From a virus: 23,475 bases of DNA. Position 1 is the stretch's first letter. Each line of letters starts with the position of its first letter. Position numbers and translations under genes: made by a program. This document shows, in pieces, positions 9,370-19,797 of this stretch. The stretch spans positions 1 to 23,475 of IMG/VR virus record IMGVR_UViG_3300042328_000382; one strand, written 5' to 3'. The notes beneath the pieces were generated by a model that saw only the letters and a list, made by a program, of their open reading frames with translations, searched no databases and was not told the origin of the DNA.

Positions 9370-12300
9370 TTATCCTTTGTAATTTTGTTCTTTATTGTGA
9401 GTATTTACACCCGATGCAATAGAAGGCATCATACGATATACTTCATTGCGTGTTTGTCTAGAGATATCTCCAGTTATATTTAAATTAACTATTGTAGATT
9501 TACCCGCAGCGGTAGATGTTGATAATTGTTTACCTAATGGTGCAGAAGGCACAGCCATTACGCCTGCGGATACCTCACCTACTGAGCCGCCCATTGCGAA
9601 TTTATGAACTTTTCTGCCATCATTAATAGCTGCTAATAAATCTCTGTGCTGGCCTGCAGATTTAGCATTAATTACAAATTCGCCATTAGATAGCATTGCG
9701 GGAATCGAATCAGAAGTACCTGTTCCTGGTCCACTAATTAAGCCGCCTGTCGCATGAAACCCGAAAGAACTTGAACTCAAATAATCAGTAGATTGAAGCC
9801 CACCACCGCCAATATTCATGCCATAACTTGCACCGCTATAACCGCCTGCGCCTGCTGATGAGCCACTGCTACCGCTCTTAAATAAACCTAAGAAAGATGA
9901 ACCAAGGCCTGCCCAATTAATATCACCTCCGCTAGTTAATGCTTGTAGTGCATCCCCAATACCTGTTAAGAAGTTTTGCAATGGTTTGAATAGTTCATCC
10001 CATTTAATACCCATGAAGCCTTCTTTAACGCTATCAGTAACACTTGTTGACATGTCAGTAGCTTGTGCCGTAGGTACTGCACCTGCATCGGATTGTAATA
10101 CACCATAGCTTTGACCTGGTTGTGTACCATCTCGTGTACCGCCTAGACCGAATAATCCGCCCAAACGTGTAATACCGCCTTTAGCTAAATTGAATAAACC
10201 TGTACCACCAGCTTCTAAAAATTTAGTTGCACGACCACCTTTGCCAAACCCTAACCCTTGCGCTACACCGCCTGTAATAGATGTCATTGCATTATCAGCA
10301 ATAGAGCTAAACATTTTCTTTTTGAAAGTTCCAAATACCCCACCGCCTTGTGAACTATCACCAGATAACACACCTTTAAATGCATCGCTAAAACCTGAAG
10401 AAACACCAGCCGCATTTGCCTTACCTGCTTCAGATGCTGCTTTTGCACTCTCTGAAATAGCATCACCCATATCTTTTAAACCTTGAGTTAATTTATCTAC
10501 TTTATCTTGAAGAGCTGCAGTGGCTTGATTCTGATCTTTAGCCATTCTGAGTTTATTTTCAGCATCTAACAAATCATCAGTCATTAATTTAGCTTGGTTC
10601 AATTCCATTTCATTGAAATATGCTACAACATCAGCACCTATTTTTCCATACTGAGAAACAAATAATTGGCGATTTCCACCTGTACCTTTATTATATTCTT
10701 CTGCTTGTTTAATTGGGTTTACAGATAATGCAGCTTTAGCAGTTGCACCTTCAAGGTATGCTGTTTTAATTGTCAAAGATTCGTTTAAAGCTCTTATATA
10801 CTCTTCGACAGGTTGATTATTTGCGGCTGCTTGCGTGATTCTATCAGTCTGTGCATTAATACGATTTGTAAGACCTAGGATGTAATTTACACCTTCTTCA
10901 CCTAATTTAGCAGCAGCATCTTTATCTAATGCACCTGATCTAACTAACGCACCGCGTATATCTGAACCGAATGTTAATCGTTCTTCAGCAAATTTATCTA
11001 CTTCAGATGTATACTTATCTGTTAACTTTTTAGTAGCTTGCGCAACATTAGCAAATACTTCAGGTTTAATAGCTTGTTTAGCTTCTTTTGCCATTGGCAA
11101 TGGCTTACCAGTCTTTATACCAGCACGACCTTCATAAATTGCCATAAATTCAGCTTGTTTGTCGTATCCTTTACCTTCTTTTGCACCAGTTTGTCCTACG
11201 GCATAAGCTCTAAATGCATCAGGAACATTTTTAAACATTTTAAGATTTAAACTTAAATATTTAGCAATACCTCTGAGAGAATCTGCTTCATTAGTTTTAT
11301 CAATACCTAGAAAAGAAGCAGTAGCATTATTAAATTGGCCTAATCCGAAAGAAGTATCTTTTACGCCTGGTTTAACAATTGCTGCAATATTACGGCCTTG
11401 AGATTCATGTTGTATAACTGTTTTAACCATATCCGCAGTTACATTAGGAAATTCTTTAATTGCGTTATTAACTAAATCACTCCATTTTTCTACATTAGGT
11501 TCAAATACAGGAGAACCCTTTGGTAAACTTTTCCAACGATCTAAAATTGCAGTAGTATTCTTAGCTGCATCACTTTGAGGAAGACTTGTAGTTTCTGCAG
11601 GTGCTTCTTCTGGTTTGGTAACTAATGCATTAATTAGATCATCAACTTTTGTAGTTAAAGATTGCATTGTAGTATTAAGTGTTTGTGTCGCATCAATACT
11701 ATTTTCTAACGGTGTTTGCAATAATTTATTTAAGTCAGAACCTTTACTATAGAAATCATCCGCTAACTTCTTTAATACTTCAGTTAAATTTGATTGATCA
11801 TAAGAATTAATAATTTCTATTTGGGAATTAGATAAATCTGACATTCCTTTAATTTTATTAAACATTGCAAGATTAGATGCTTCTTGTGCTAATCCTTTAC
11901 CCTGATCAGGCATTGAGGCTAATCTATATGAACTAATATTCAAGTCAGGTAATCCCGCTTTAATTTTAGCAAGAGACGCATCAAAACCATCTGTAAATGA
12001 TTCTTCGACACTATTAGCAAGATCTTTAAAGAATGTTATAAATGCACCAACTTTTTCTACTTCTTTAAGTTTAATGAATATATTTTTAGCCTTATCTGAG
12101 AATTCATTACCACTTTCTGATAACGCATCTTCAAGTTCTGTTTTCAAAGCTTTAGCTGCACCTATTAAACCTCTTGTGATATTATTAGGTAATTTAGCTA
12201 ATTCTTTGTCTGCAATATCAGTCTTAAAGATATCTCTAACAACACTTGTTTTAGAAGTTATATCATCAAAACTAGATTTAAATCTCTCTAGATTCTTTTC

Positions 12301-15300
12301 AGTAGAAATTAATTCATTTTTAAACTTAACAAATAACGCAGGATTTTTCTCAGATGCAATCTTTTCTTTTAAAGATTCAACTGCAGCGTTCATATTAAAC
12401 AATGTCATCAAACTCTTTTTATCTACATATTTATGATTCATTAAGTCTGCAGCTGCCGATAATCTACCACCAGTTATAGTACTCTTTCTTGCTAAAGAAG
12501 ATTCAATAGCAGCTTTACGTCCTTTTTCTTCTTCTTCAACAATTTGCTTATATATTTCACGCTGTGCATTAGAAGAATTAGGTGTTTTAGCTAAGGCTGT
12601 TAATTGTTCTTTAAGATTAGCAATATGTAAAGCAGATTGTCTGAGTATTTCCGCTTGTTCTGGTAAAATTAATTGAATTTCAGTATCAGATAAATCGCTA
12701 ATAAATACTCCAAAACTTTCTTTAAGTGGAACTAAATCTACTGATTTTATCGAAGACACTAAACGCTCAGCTCTACTATTCAATTCAGCTAATTTTTCAC
12801 CATTATCTTTGTAAATTTGTTTTTGAAGATTTATATCAGCCAATTCGATACCGACACTACCAATTTTCTCTTTAGCATATCCTGCATACTCTGAAGTTAC
12901 TTTATTAATAGAATTGCTCAAAAGAGCTTCATCTGTTAATAATTTAGCAGTTAATGGGTTGGTTTTTGCCTTTTCCATTAAATTTTGCAATTCAGAATAT
13001 TTAGTAACTTCTAAATCTAAAGGTGATACATTTCCTGCTTCTTCAATACTTTTTCTAATATTAAGAATATCATTATATTCTTTTTGTAGTTTTTGGTATT
13101 GTTCGGTACCTTGTAATTGGCTCATTAATCCAGGTTTTTCAGGGATTTCAGGTAATGCTAATTTACCTATTGTAGATTTAAATTTAGTATCTCTTACTTT
13201 CGCTAAAGACCCTTCTAAATCGGTTTTAGATAAACTCTCAAAAGCTTTAGGTAATTGAAAACCCAATTCCTCAGAATAACCTTTAATAGATTCTCTTATT
13301 GACTTGTCCGCACTTGCATTTTTATCTGATAAGGCTTGACCATATTGTTTTAAAGATTCTGCAGTAATTTTAAGATTTACTCTTACTTCTATATTATCAG
13401 TTTCTTGAGCTTGTTGATCTAGTCTTTTAATTGATGCAGTCAATGAATCAAATTTACCAGCTAACTCGTCTGTCATTACAAAAGAATTTGGATCTATTTT
13501 AATACCTATTGCTTTAGCATCTGAAATGGTTTTATTGAATTTCTGCTGAGATTTAGCAGCATCTTCCATTTGCCAAATATATTTATTACGAGCTATCACC
13601 AAATCATTTAATTCTGCTATAAGTGGTTTTATTGCTTCTGAACGTTTATAAATATTTTCATCCAAATATTTTTGGCTTTTAATTTCAGGATTAGCAAAAG
13701 GTAATGCTTCTTTTACACTATTTATCAAATCTGGTGTTGCTTTATTTAATGTAGTTAATGCATTTCTAATGGATTCATCAAAAGGTGCTGTAATAGCTGA
13801 TGTATTTCTTTCAAAAGATTTATTAATATCGTCTAATACCATTGTCAAACTGGTATCATTCAATTTTACATCAACTTGATATAAATCTGGACTTGGTAAA
13901 TTATTAGTTCCAATTCTAGACGCAATTTCTTGATTTGCAGTTTTAGAGTTAAAGCTATAAACAGCTTTTTGCTCATTAGTCAATTCACCAATTTTTAAGC
14001 TTTCTTTAAGTTTAGGAATCCCTTTTTGTATATCAAACTTAGATTCAGATGTTGCACGTTTTGCCCACTCTTCTACAATTCTATTTCTATCTTGTAAATC
14101 TGCAATACTTTTATCTATCTCTTCACGGCTGCCTTCAATACTTGTTTTACGGAAATCATCAATACTATCAGCAAATTTAGAAACTGCACTATCTAATCCT
14201 TCTCTAACTTTTGGAGTTAACAGCTCACGATTCACTTGAGAGAGATCGTAACTAATAGACACACCTGCATTTGCAAGTAATCCTTTTTGCTGTTTAGACA
14301 ATCCAGATGTAAGATCTTTTGATTCATATTGGAAGCCTAAAATTTCTTTAAGCTTTACAATTACATCACTAAGATTTTCTGACCAACTTTTAGATGTATT
14401 TACAAATCCTTCAAATATAGCAAAAGCCATTGTAAGACCAGCTATTAATAAACCAATAAAACCTTTCTTTAAAGGAGTCATTGCAGATTCAATAATTGCT
14501 GTAGCTAAAGTTTTTCCTAATCTCCAGCCTATGATTGCACCAATTAGATTACCTATTCCTTCTAATTCTGGACGATGTAGTAAAACATTAGCAACATATT
14601 CTCCAGCAAAACCACCTGCAAGACTTGCTATTATACGAGTAATACCACCCATAGCTGCACCTAATAATGATACAGGTAACGTTAAGATTGAAGTGAATTG
14701 TGTATTAATAATGGAACGGAAACTCAACAGCATTACACCTAAATACGCTAATAATTGCGTAGTCTTACTTGTTACAGCTTCAATAAATGCATTTACAAAG
14801 CCGTATCCAGCTTGTTCTCCAGCTTTTGAATAATAGTTTATAAATGTTTCATAGCCTACAAAGGCCAATGTAACCGTAAAGAACGCTGCAGGACTTGCAA
14901 GTGCTGCGAATAGAGATTTTGTAGTATCAATAACTGTTTTAAGCCTCAGTAACAATGGCGCAAAATCCATTGTAAAAATGCCCTTGGCAAGCTCATAAAG
15001 ACCTATTGTAACTTCTTTTAATAAAGAAAAACTTAATTTTATAGTTTCCCATATACCTTTGCCAAAAGTCTTTAATAAGAATAAAAGAGCACTCCCAATA
15101 GCCGTTGCTATATTGTAAACAACATCCCAACCAATAGCTGAAAGTATTGAAAGTGAAATACCACTTGCAACAACTGCATCACCAATCTCTTGTGCGTAAT
15201 TTTGTATCTTTGCCTGAATTTGTGATAAGCCGGAAGACATATAATCGGAAAAGTCAACAAAAGCGGCTATAGCTAATCCAATAGCGGTTGCCCATACGAT

Positions 15301-18300
15301 TAAAAGGCCTGCAGCACCTACAATTGCCATTCTAAATAATAATGCATTTTTTATAAATCTTAAAATTTGAAAATTTATTGCTTCGATGCCCAATGAGGCA
15401 GCAAGCTTATTTGCAAAATGAACAGCAATTTTCATCATAGTTAATACAGCCCCTAGCATTCCTACAATTATAGCTGTATTGCCAAAAGTAGATAATGCTT
15501 TTGCAAGTTCGACAAATGGCGCTCCAATATCACGCCTTAACTGTCTAAACCCTTTCCAAAGACCTGTAATTGAATTTGTAAATGCATCAAAATACGAAAT
15601 ATCACCTTTGACAGCTCCACTGAGATTATCTAGTAAAATAGTCAATGGCCCCATTTCTTTAACAAGCGCTTGAGTTGAATCTGTTAATGCACTTACAGTA
15701 GGATCAATTGCTTTTTGAGTTTCTAGTTTGTATTTATATGCGCCTGTACTTGTGACTTCTTTAATTAAAGAAGTTTTTTCAGGTACAAAAGGTTTATTAA
15801 AATCACCAGCTTGCGCGGCTATTGAGAATTTTTCAAATTCAGCTTTACGATCTTCTACAATTTTAGTTAAACTTTTTGTAGTAGATTCAAGTCCTGTTGA
15901 AATTAATTTAGGCCCCATGAAAGGTAAATCTGATTCAGATAAGTTTGGATTTTTCTTTCTAACTACATTTTCAATAAAATTATCTACGCCTTCATTCCAT
16001 TTATCCTTTAAAGATTGCCAGCCTTCCTTAATCTTATCCATACGACTTTGAAAATATGTCGTATCAGTCATAGTAGTATCAGCAGCAGCAGTGGCTGTAT
16101 TAGGATTAAATACAGTTTTAGAAAGATTTTGGTTTTCTTGCATATTCGCAACTAACTGTGAATACATATCTTTCTTTGGCAATTCGGCTTGAGCTACGTC
16201 AACTTTTACTTCTGGCAGTTTATTTAATTCTTTTAAATTAGCGATTAAATAACCAAGTGCAGCAGTAACAGAAAGGATTGCGCCCACACGCATAAATTTG
16301 GCAAAGTCAAAAACCCTAACAAATGCCATTGCAATATCTTTAATAAATAATAAAAGAATTCCAAGGTTGCTCATTAGTTCTTCAATAAATACTAATGATT
16401 TGCTGAACATTTTCTCTAAGAATGGCGCTCCAGGATTTAATGGAGGGATAACTAAACTAAAAAGCAATGTTGCCAATTTAACACTATATGGTGCAATTGC
16501 AATTGCTAATTCATTTATCATTGGGAATAAAACACCCTTCTTTATATAAGAAAAGACTTCTTTCCCATATATAGCAAAACCACCTGTAATAACTTGAAAT
16601 ATTGTATGCGTTAAAGGACTATCTTTAAATACTACATCAAAAGCTCCAAGCATATCCAATGCTAGCGCAGTCATTCCAAGCATCATTGTTCTGCGGCCAG
16701 GCCCAAATAACGCTCTAGAAATAAAAGCTAAAGGACTTGCTGCCCATGTTGATGCTGAAGATCCCATAGCTCCTGAAAAGAATCTACCTACGCCTGCAGT
16801 CAAGGCACTTAGTGCAGCAATCTTTTCTGTAAATAAGCCAAGCATGCCAAATAATGAAAGTACTTTACTGCCAAAAAGCCATGTCCCTATTAATCCAAAG
16901 GCTGTATTTAAACCCATTCCTTCTAATAGTTTGAAAATGCCTTGTACAAATCCACCTATTGGGAATAAGCCTTCTAAAAGGCCCTGTCCAAATCCGCCTA
17001 AAAATCCAAATAATTGTTTCAGTATATTAGGCAATTCTGCAAATAAATAACCTATTGCTCCGCCTACAATTGAACCAACTACATGTCCTAGTTTTACCCC
17101 AATAGAAGCACTTGGTAAGTCTGCCCATAATTTTTCAATACTTGCCCACGCATGTACAGCTGTTAGCCATAGTGTATTTTTTATAAAAGAACCTATAGGG
17201 CCATCTGGTACAAACTTTTGAGCCAGTATTGCCATAAAAGTTGTCAAGAAAGCGTCAGCAAATTGAGGTGCAGATTTACCTACTGATTTTTCGATTGTAT
17301 CTGAAAGCATGCTACCTAAAGATTTTATTTCAGAAATAACTGTTTTAAATCCCTCACTTTCAATTACAATATTTACACTAGCTTGTGCTTCATTTATCCA
17401 TGTTTTAATTTCACTAAATGCAGATTTTATTTTGGTTTTAAATTCATCACTATTTAAATATTTAGGATCTTTTAAATTTTCCCAAACTTTAACAATAGTA
17501 TCTCCAAATGCAATTGCTTTTTCTTTTAATTCTAATAAAAATTTCTTTACATCATCAAAAGTACTTTTATATTTATCAACATCAATAACTACTGTAGATG
17601 TTTTTAATTCTGAGATGAATTGTTTTATAGAGCTATACAAGCTTTTAAAAGTAGAAATAACATTTCTAGCAAACGATATAATTTTACCTAAAGGCCCACT
17701 TGATAGTTTTTCTGATGAACTATTAATCTCTGAAATTGTATCTGTCCAATAAGAATGGCCAACTACTTTATCCCATATTAATCTGAAGTATTCTATAACT
17801 GTTTCGGAGAAATTACGTATAACAGCTGCAGCAGATTTCAATGAGGTAGAGATATTTATTTTAAAACCTAATTTACCAGAAATATTTTCTATTTCAGTAT
17901 TCAAGGCTTTTAGGTCTCTGACAATTTGTGTTTTAAGACCATCAAAAATACTTTTATACCATATGCTTATTCCTTCAACTTTAAAACTTTCTCTTAATTT
18001 TGAAGTTACTTTTTCGCCATATGTTTTAAACAAATCAGTATTTGTTGCAAAATCTTTAATAGTTTTATATAATAATTTCAGTCTAGATGAAATAAAATTA
18101 TATCCTGCATTAAATAAATTTGCATTTAATGAAATATTAATAACACTGCCAGTATCGCCTATTAATTCTATTAATGCCCATAATCCTCTTAATGGAGGAA
18201 ATATAGCTGCAACTATTTTTGCAAGAACAGTATTAAATGTGCCAAATTTATCAGAAACTGCTACTACCATCTCTACTAAGTCTTGGCCCAATAACTTACG

Positions 18301-19737
18301 TAATGTTGTGCCAAGCAGTGTAAGAGGTTTTGTTATAAAATCAAATTCAGAAAATACCAAATTATTCCCTAATGTTTTAAACATCTTTATTATAGGTTTT
18401 AATGTTCTGTCTATAATTAAATCTTTTAAAGATGTAAAACCCGGAATTAATCCACTAAGGTCTAATCCATAACTAGCAATTGATTTAGCCAACATTCCCA
18501 TTAAGTATTGACCGCCATTTGAAAATGTTTGGCCTATTACATAAAATTTAGTTGCTGATTTCTTAATAAATTTATTTCCCCAATCTTCATATTCCGAAAT
18601 TGTCATGTTTAACATGCTTCCAAATATTTTAGGAAATAATTTTATTGAGTTAATAGTTCCAGTAAATAAATTACCTTTATCAAATGTTTTTAATATTTTA
18701 CCAGTATTTTCTAAATTAATAAATACTCTTCGTATTGTATTAGTAGCGGCATGTTCCATTTCATACCACATATTAATTAAGAATTTTTCAATACCTGAAG
18801 CAGCTAATAATGTTTTTACTAAAATTATTGCTTTATTAAAAGCAAATATAAATGGATAAAAAGCATTAGATAATCTAGGAGACCATTCTCTCCAAAATAT
18901 TTCCATATTCAATGACATTAATTTAATATCATCAGCTAATGCAGATGCACTATTACCAGCTTTTAAAAATAAATTACCTAACCCTGAGGATATTCCAAAA
19001 CTTTTTGAGATTTCATTAAATAGAATTGAGAAGGACTCTCTGGCTTTATCAATTCCGCTACCCAGTGTTGCACCAGTTAGTTTAAACTTTTTCTCAATAG
19101 CTGTAGATTGCGTGAGTAAGGCGTTAAATACTACTTCTGAAGTTATACGGCCTTGATTGGCCATGTCGCGTAATGCGCCTACGGATACATTTAGCGAATC
19201 AGCAATCATCTGTGCAACAGGCAATGCTTGTTCCATTATAGAATTAAATTCTTCACCACGTAAAACACCTGAGCCTAATGCTTGCCCTAATTGCATCATT
19301 GCCGCTTTAAATCCTTCAGTAGAACCTCCAGCAACCATACCCGCCATTTGTAATGATTTAGCAGCTTTTGAAATTGATTCAGATGAAGCATTTAATGATG
19401 AACTTGCAATACCTAATTTAGCAAAGATCTGCGCAGTACTCTCAAAAGTAGAACGTGTTTCATTTGCAATTTTTTGCACTTCAATATATGCAGCACCAAA
19501 TTCTTTAGTAGCGCCTGTAACTAGTCTTATATTGTTCTCAATGGATGTAAAAGTAGAATCAATTTGCGTTAATGCAACAAGTGTTCCACCTACTGATAAT
19601 GCACCGGCTATTTTAGAAAATCCAGAAGTTACACTGGCTACGCTTTTACTAATAGATCCAACAGTACTATTTAAATTTTCTAAATCTCTTTGTGCCTTAT
19701 CGACTTTTGCTTCGACATCAATTACAATGCCTGACAT
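9370..19737 (-). CDS. Giant tape measure protein with internal lytic transglycosylase (3455 aa)
   Basis: Tape measure protein: sets tail length, fills the tube lumen and is ejected ahead of DNA. I choose ATG at 19737 because a perfect AAGGAG (19750-19745) precedes it by 7 nt. The longer reading from 19773 would begin inside a terminator hairpin. Residues about 35-205 match the tape-measure N-terminal domain (TIGR02675 type), including 'GSGVLRGEEFNSIMEQ', 'VSVGALRDMANQGRI' and a VVFNALL end. Residues about 860-1780 hold many hydrophobic, Gly/Ala/Leu-rich segments. About 1790-2700 is charged and helical. An SLT-type transglycosylase lies near 2750-2880: VIQHESQGR with likely catalytic E2778, then SFGLGQF and the YLSLNL/FRAYAVGQ region. 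A Gly/Ser-rich tract (about 3080-3330) precedes the typical C-terminal 'MLSNGEFVINAKSAGQHRDLL' region (about 3350). At 1.5 angstrom per residue the full length would span about 520 nm at most. The size is unusual; the identity is secure. Confidence 0.95.
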   Translation of the reverse strand: MSGIVIDVEAKVDKAQRDLENLNSTVGSISKSVASVTSGFSKIAGALSVGGTLVALTQIDSTFTSIENNIRLVTGATKEFGAAYIEVQKIANETRSTFESTAQIFAKLGIASSSLNASSESISKAAKSLQMAGMVAGGSTEGFKAAMMQLGQALGSGVLRGEEFNSIMEQALPVAQMIADSLNVSVGALRDMANQGRITSEVVFNALLTQSTAIEKKFKLTGATLGSGIDKARESFSILFNEISKSFGISSGLGNLFLKAGNSASALADDIKLMSLNMEIFWREWSPRLSNAFYPFIFAFNKAIILVKTLLAASGIEKFLINMWYEMEHAATNTIRRVFINLENTGKILKTFDKGNLFTGTINSIKLFPKIFGSMLNMTISEYEDWGNKFIKKSATKFYVIGQTFSNGGQYLMGMLAKSIASYGLDLSGLIPGFTSLKDLIIDRTLKPIIKMFKTLGNNLVFSEFDFITKPLTLLGTTLRKLLGQDLVEMVVAVSDKFGTFNTVLAKIVAAIFPPLRGLWALIELIGDTGSVINISLNANLFNAGYNFISSRLKLLYKTIKDFATNTDLFKTYGEKVTSKLRESFKVEGISIWYKSIFDGLKTQIVRDLKALNTEIENISGKLGFKINISTSLKSAAAVIRNFSETVIEYFRLIWDKVVGHSYWTDTISEINSSSEKLSSGPLGKIISFARNVISTFKSLYSSIKQFISELKTSTVVIDVDKYKSTFDDVKKFLLELKEKAIAFGDTIVKVWENLKDPKYLNSDEFKTKIKSAFSEIKTWINEAQASVNIVIESEGFKTVISEIKSLGSMLSDTIEKSVGKSAPQFADAFLTTFMAILAQKFVPDGPIGSFIKNTLWLTAVHAWASIEKLWADLPSASIGVKLGHVVGSIVGGAIGYLFAELPNILKQLFGFLGGFGQGLLEGLFPIGGFVQGIFKLLEGMGLNTAFGLIGTWLFGSKVLSLFGMLGLFTEKIAALSALTAGVGRFFSGAMGSSASTWAASPLAFISRALFGPGRRTMMLGMTALALDMLGAFDVVFKDSPLTHTIFQVITGGFAIYGKEVFSYIKKGVLFPMINELAIAIAPYSVKLATLLFSLVIPPLNPGAPFLEKMFSKSLVFIEELMSNLGILLLFIKDIAMAFVRVFDFAKFMRVGAILSVTAALGYLIANLKELNKLPEVKVDVAQAELPKKDMYSQLVANMQENQNLSKTVFNPNTATAAADTTMTDTTYFQSRMDKIKEGWQSLKDKWNEGVDNFIENVVRKKNPNLSESDLPFMGPKLISTGLESTTKSLTKIVEDRKAEFEKFSIAAQAGDFNKPFVPEKTSLIKEVTSTGAYKYKLETQKAIDPTVSALTDSTQALVKEMGPLTILLDNLSGAVKGDISYFDAFTNSITGLWKGFRQLRRDIGAPFVELAKALSTFGNTAIIVGMLGAVLTMMKIAVHFANKLAASLGIEAINFQILRFIKNALLFRMAIVGAAGLLIVWATAIGLAIAAFVDFSDYMSSGLSQIQAKIQNYAQEIGDAVVASGISLSILSAIGWDVVYNIATAIGSALLFLLKTFGKGIWETIKLSFSLLKEVTIGLYELAKGIFTMDFAPLLLRLKTVIDTTKSLFAALASPAAFFTVTLAFVGYETFINYYSKAGEQAGYGFVNAFIEAVTSKTTQLLAYLGVMLLSFRSIINTQFTSILTLPVSLLGAAMGGITRIIASLAGGFAGEYVANVLLHRPELEGIGNLIGAIIGWRLGKTLATAIIESAMTPLKKGFIGLLIAGLTMAFAIFEGFVNTSKSWSENLSDVIVKLKEILGFQYESKDLTSGLSKQQKGLLANAGVSISYDLSQVNRELLTPKVREGLDSAVSKFADSIDDFRKTSIEGSREEIDKSIADLQDRNRIVEEWAKRATSESKFDIQKGIPKLKESLKIGELTNEQKAVYSFNSKTANQEIASRIGTNNLPSPDLYQVDVKLNDTSLTMVLDDINKSFERNTSAITAPFDESIRNALTTLNKATPDLINSVKEALPFANPEIKSQKYLDENIYKRSEAIKPLIAELNDLVIARNKYIWQMEDAAKSQQKFNKTISDAKAIGIKIDPNSFVMTDELAGKFDSLTASIKRLDQQAQETDNIEVRVNLKITAESLKQYGQALSDKNASADKSIRESIKGYSEELGFQLPKAFESLSKTDLEGSLAKVRDTKFKSTIGKLALPEIPEKPGLMSQLQGTEQYQKLQKEYNDILNIRKSIEEAGNVSPLDLEVTKYSELQNLMEKAKTNPLTAKLLTDEALLSNSINKVTSEYAGYAKEKIGSVGIELADINLQKQIYKDNGEKLAELNSRAERLVSSIKSVDLVPLKESFGVFISDLSDTEIQLILPEQAEILRQSALHIANLKEQLTALAKTPNSSNAQREIYKQIVEEEEKGRKAAIESSLARKSTITGGRLSAAADLMNHKYVDKKSLMTLFNMNAAVESLKEKIASEKNPALFVKFKNELISTEKNLERFKSSFDDITSKTSVVRDIFKTDIADKELAKLPNNITRGLIGAAKALKTELEDALSESGNEFSDKAKNIFIKLKEVEKVGAFITFFKDLANSVEESFTDGFDASLAKIKAGLPDLNISSYRLASMPDQGKGLAQEASNLAMFNKIKGMSDLSNSQIEIINSYDQSNLTEVLKKLADDFYSKGSDLNKLLQTPLENSIDATQTLNTTMQSLTTKVDDLINALVTKPEEAPAETTSLPQSDAAKNTTAILDRWKSLPKGSPVFEPNVEKWSDLVNNAIKEFPNVTADMVKTVIQHESQGRNIAAIVKPGVKDTSFGLGQFNNATASFLGIDKTNEADSLRGIAKYLSLNLKMFKNVPDAFRAYAVGQTGAKEGKGYDKQAEFMAIYEGRAGIKTGKPLPMAKEAKQAIKPEVFANVAQATKKLTDKYTSEVDKFAEERLTFGSDIRGALVRSGALDKDAAAKLGEEGVNYILGLTNRINAQTDRITQAAANNQPVEEYIRALNESLTIKTAYLEGATAKAALSVNPIKQAEEYNKGTGGNRQLFVSQYGKIGADVVAYFNEMELNQAKLMTDDLLDAENKLRMAKDQNQATAALQDKVDKLTQGLKDMGDAISESAKAASEAGKANAAGVSSGFSDAFKGVLSGDSSQGGGVFGTFKKKMFSSIADNAMTSITGGVAQGLGFGKGGRATKFLEAGGTGLFNLAKGGITRLGGLFGLGGTRDGTQPGQSYGVLQSDAGAVPTAQATDMSTSVTDSVKEGFMGIKWDELFKPLQNFLTGIGDALQALTSGGDINWAGLGSSFLGLFKSGSSGSSAGAGGYSGASYGMNIGGGGLQSTDYLSSSSFGFHATGGLISGPGTGTSDSIPAMLSNGEFVINAKSAGQHRDLLAAINDGRKVHKFAMGGSVGEVSAGVMAVPSAPLGKQLSTSTAAGKSTIVNLNITGDISRQTRNEVYRMMPSIASGVNTHNKEQNYKG

Positions 19738-19744
19738 CTTTATA

Positions 19745-19750
19745 CTCCTT
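19745..19750 (-). promoter_or_regulatory. Ribosome binding site deciding the tape measure start
   Basis: AAGGAG on the minus strand, 7 nt before ATG at 19737-19735. It lies only 2 nt past the U-tract of the terminator hairpin. It supports the start at 19737 over the in-frame ATG at 19773, which has no such site and lies in the hairpin loop region. Confidence 0.85.
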
Positions 19751-19752
19751 AT

Positions 19753-19789
19753 AAAAAACCCCTTAGGAATCATTAGATTCTTCAGGGGT
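19753..19789 (-). terminator. Intrinsic terminator just before the tape measure gene
   Basis: On the minus strand the two arms are ACCCCTGAAGAATC (19789-19776) and GATTCCTAAGGGGT (19771-19758), with a TAAT loop (19775-19772). They pair over 14 positions with two internal mismatches, closed by a five-base ACCCC/GGGGT base. TTTTTT follows at once (19758-19753, sharing its first T with the stem). This is the standard layout of a Rho-independent terminator. It sits between the stop of the gp10-like gene (19798) and the tape measure ribosome-binding site (19750). No promoter is visible between it and the tape measure, so partial termination or antitermination is likely (inference). Confidence 0.8.
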
Positions 19790-19797
19790 GTGTTGTC

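Noticed and set aside
10284-10466. 60-aa minus-strand frame inside the tape measure, and an 82-aa one inside the capsid gene (22918-23166)
   Set aside because: Both are shadows in another frame of a well-supported gene with no Shine-Dalgarno or domain.
11090-11104. Short inverted repeat GCCATTGGCAATGGC
   Set aside because: A 6-bp stem inside the tape measure coding region with no T-tract; codons encoding P-L-P-M-A explain it.
19737-19773. Longer tape measure start at ATG 19773
   Set aside because: It begins within the terminator hairpin, has no ribosome-binding site, and the ATG at 19737 has a perfect AAGGAG at 7 nt.
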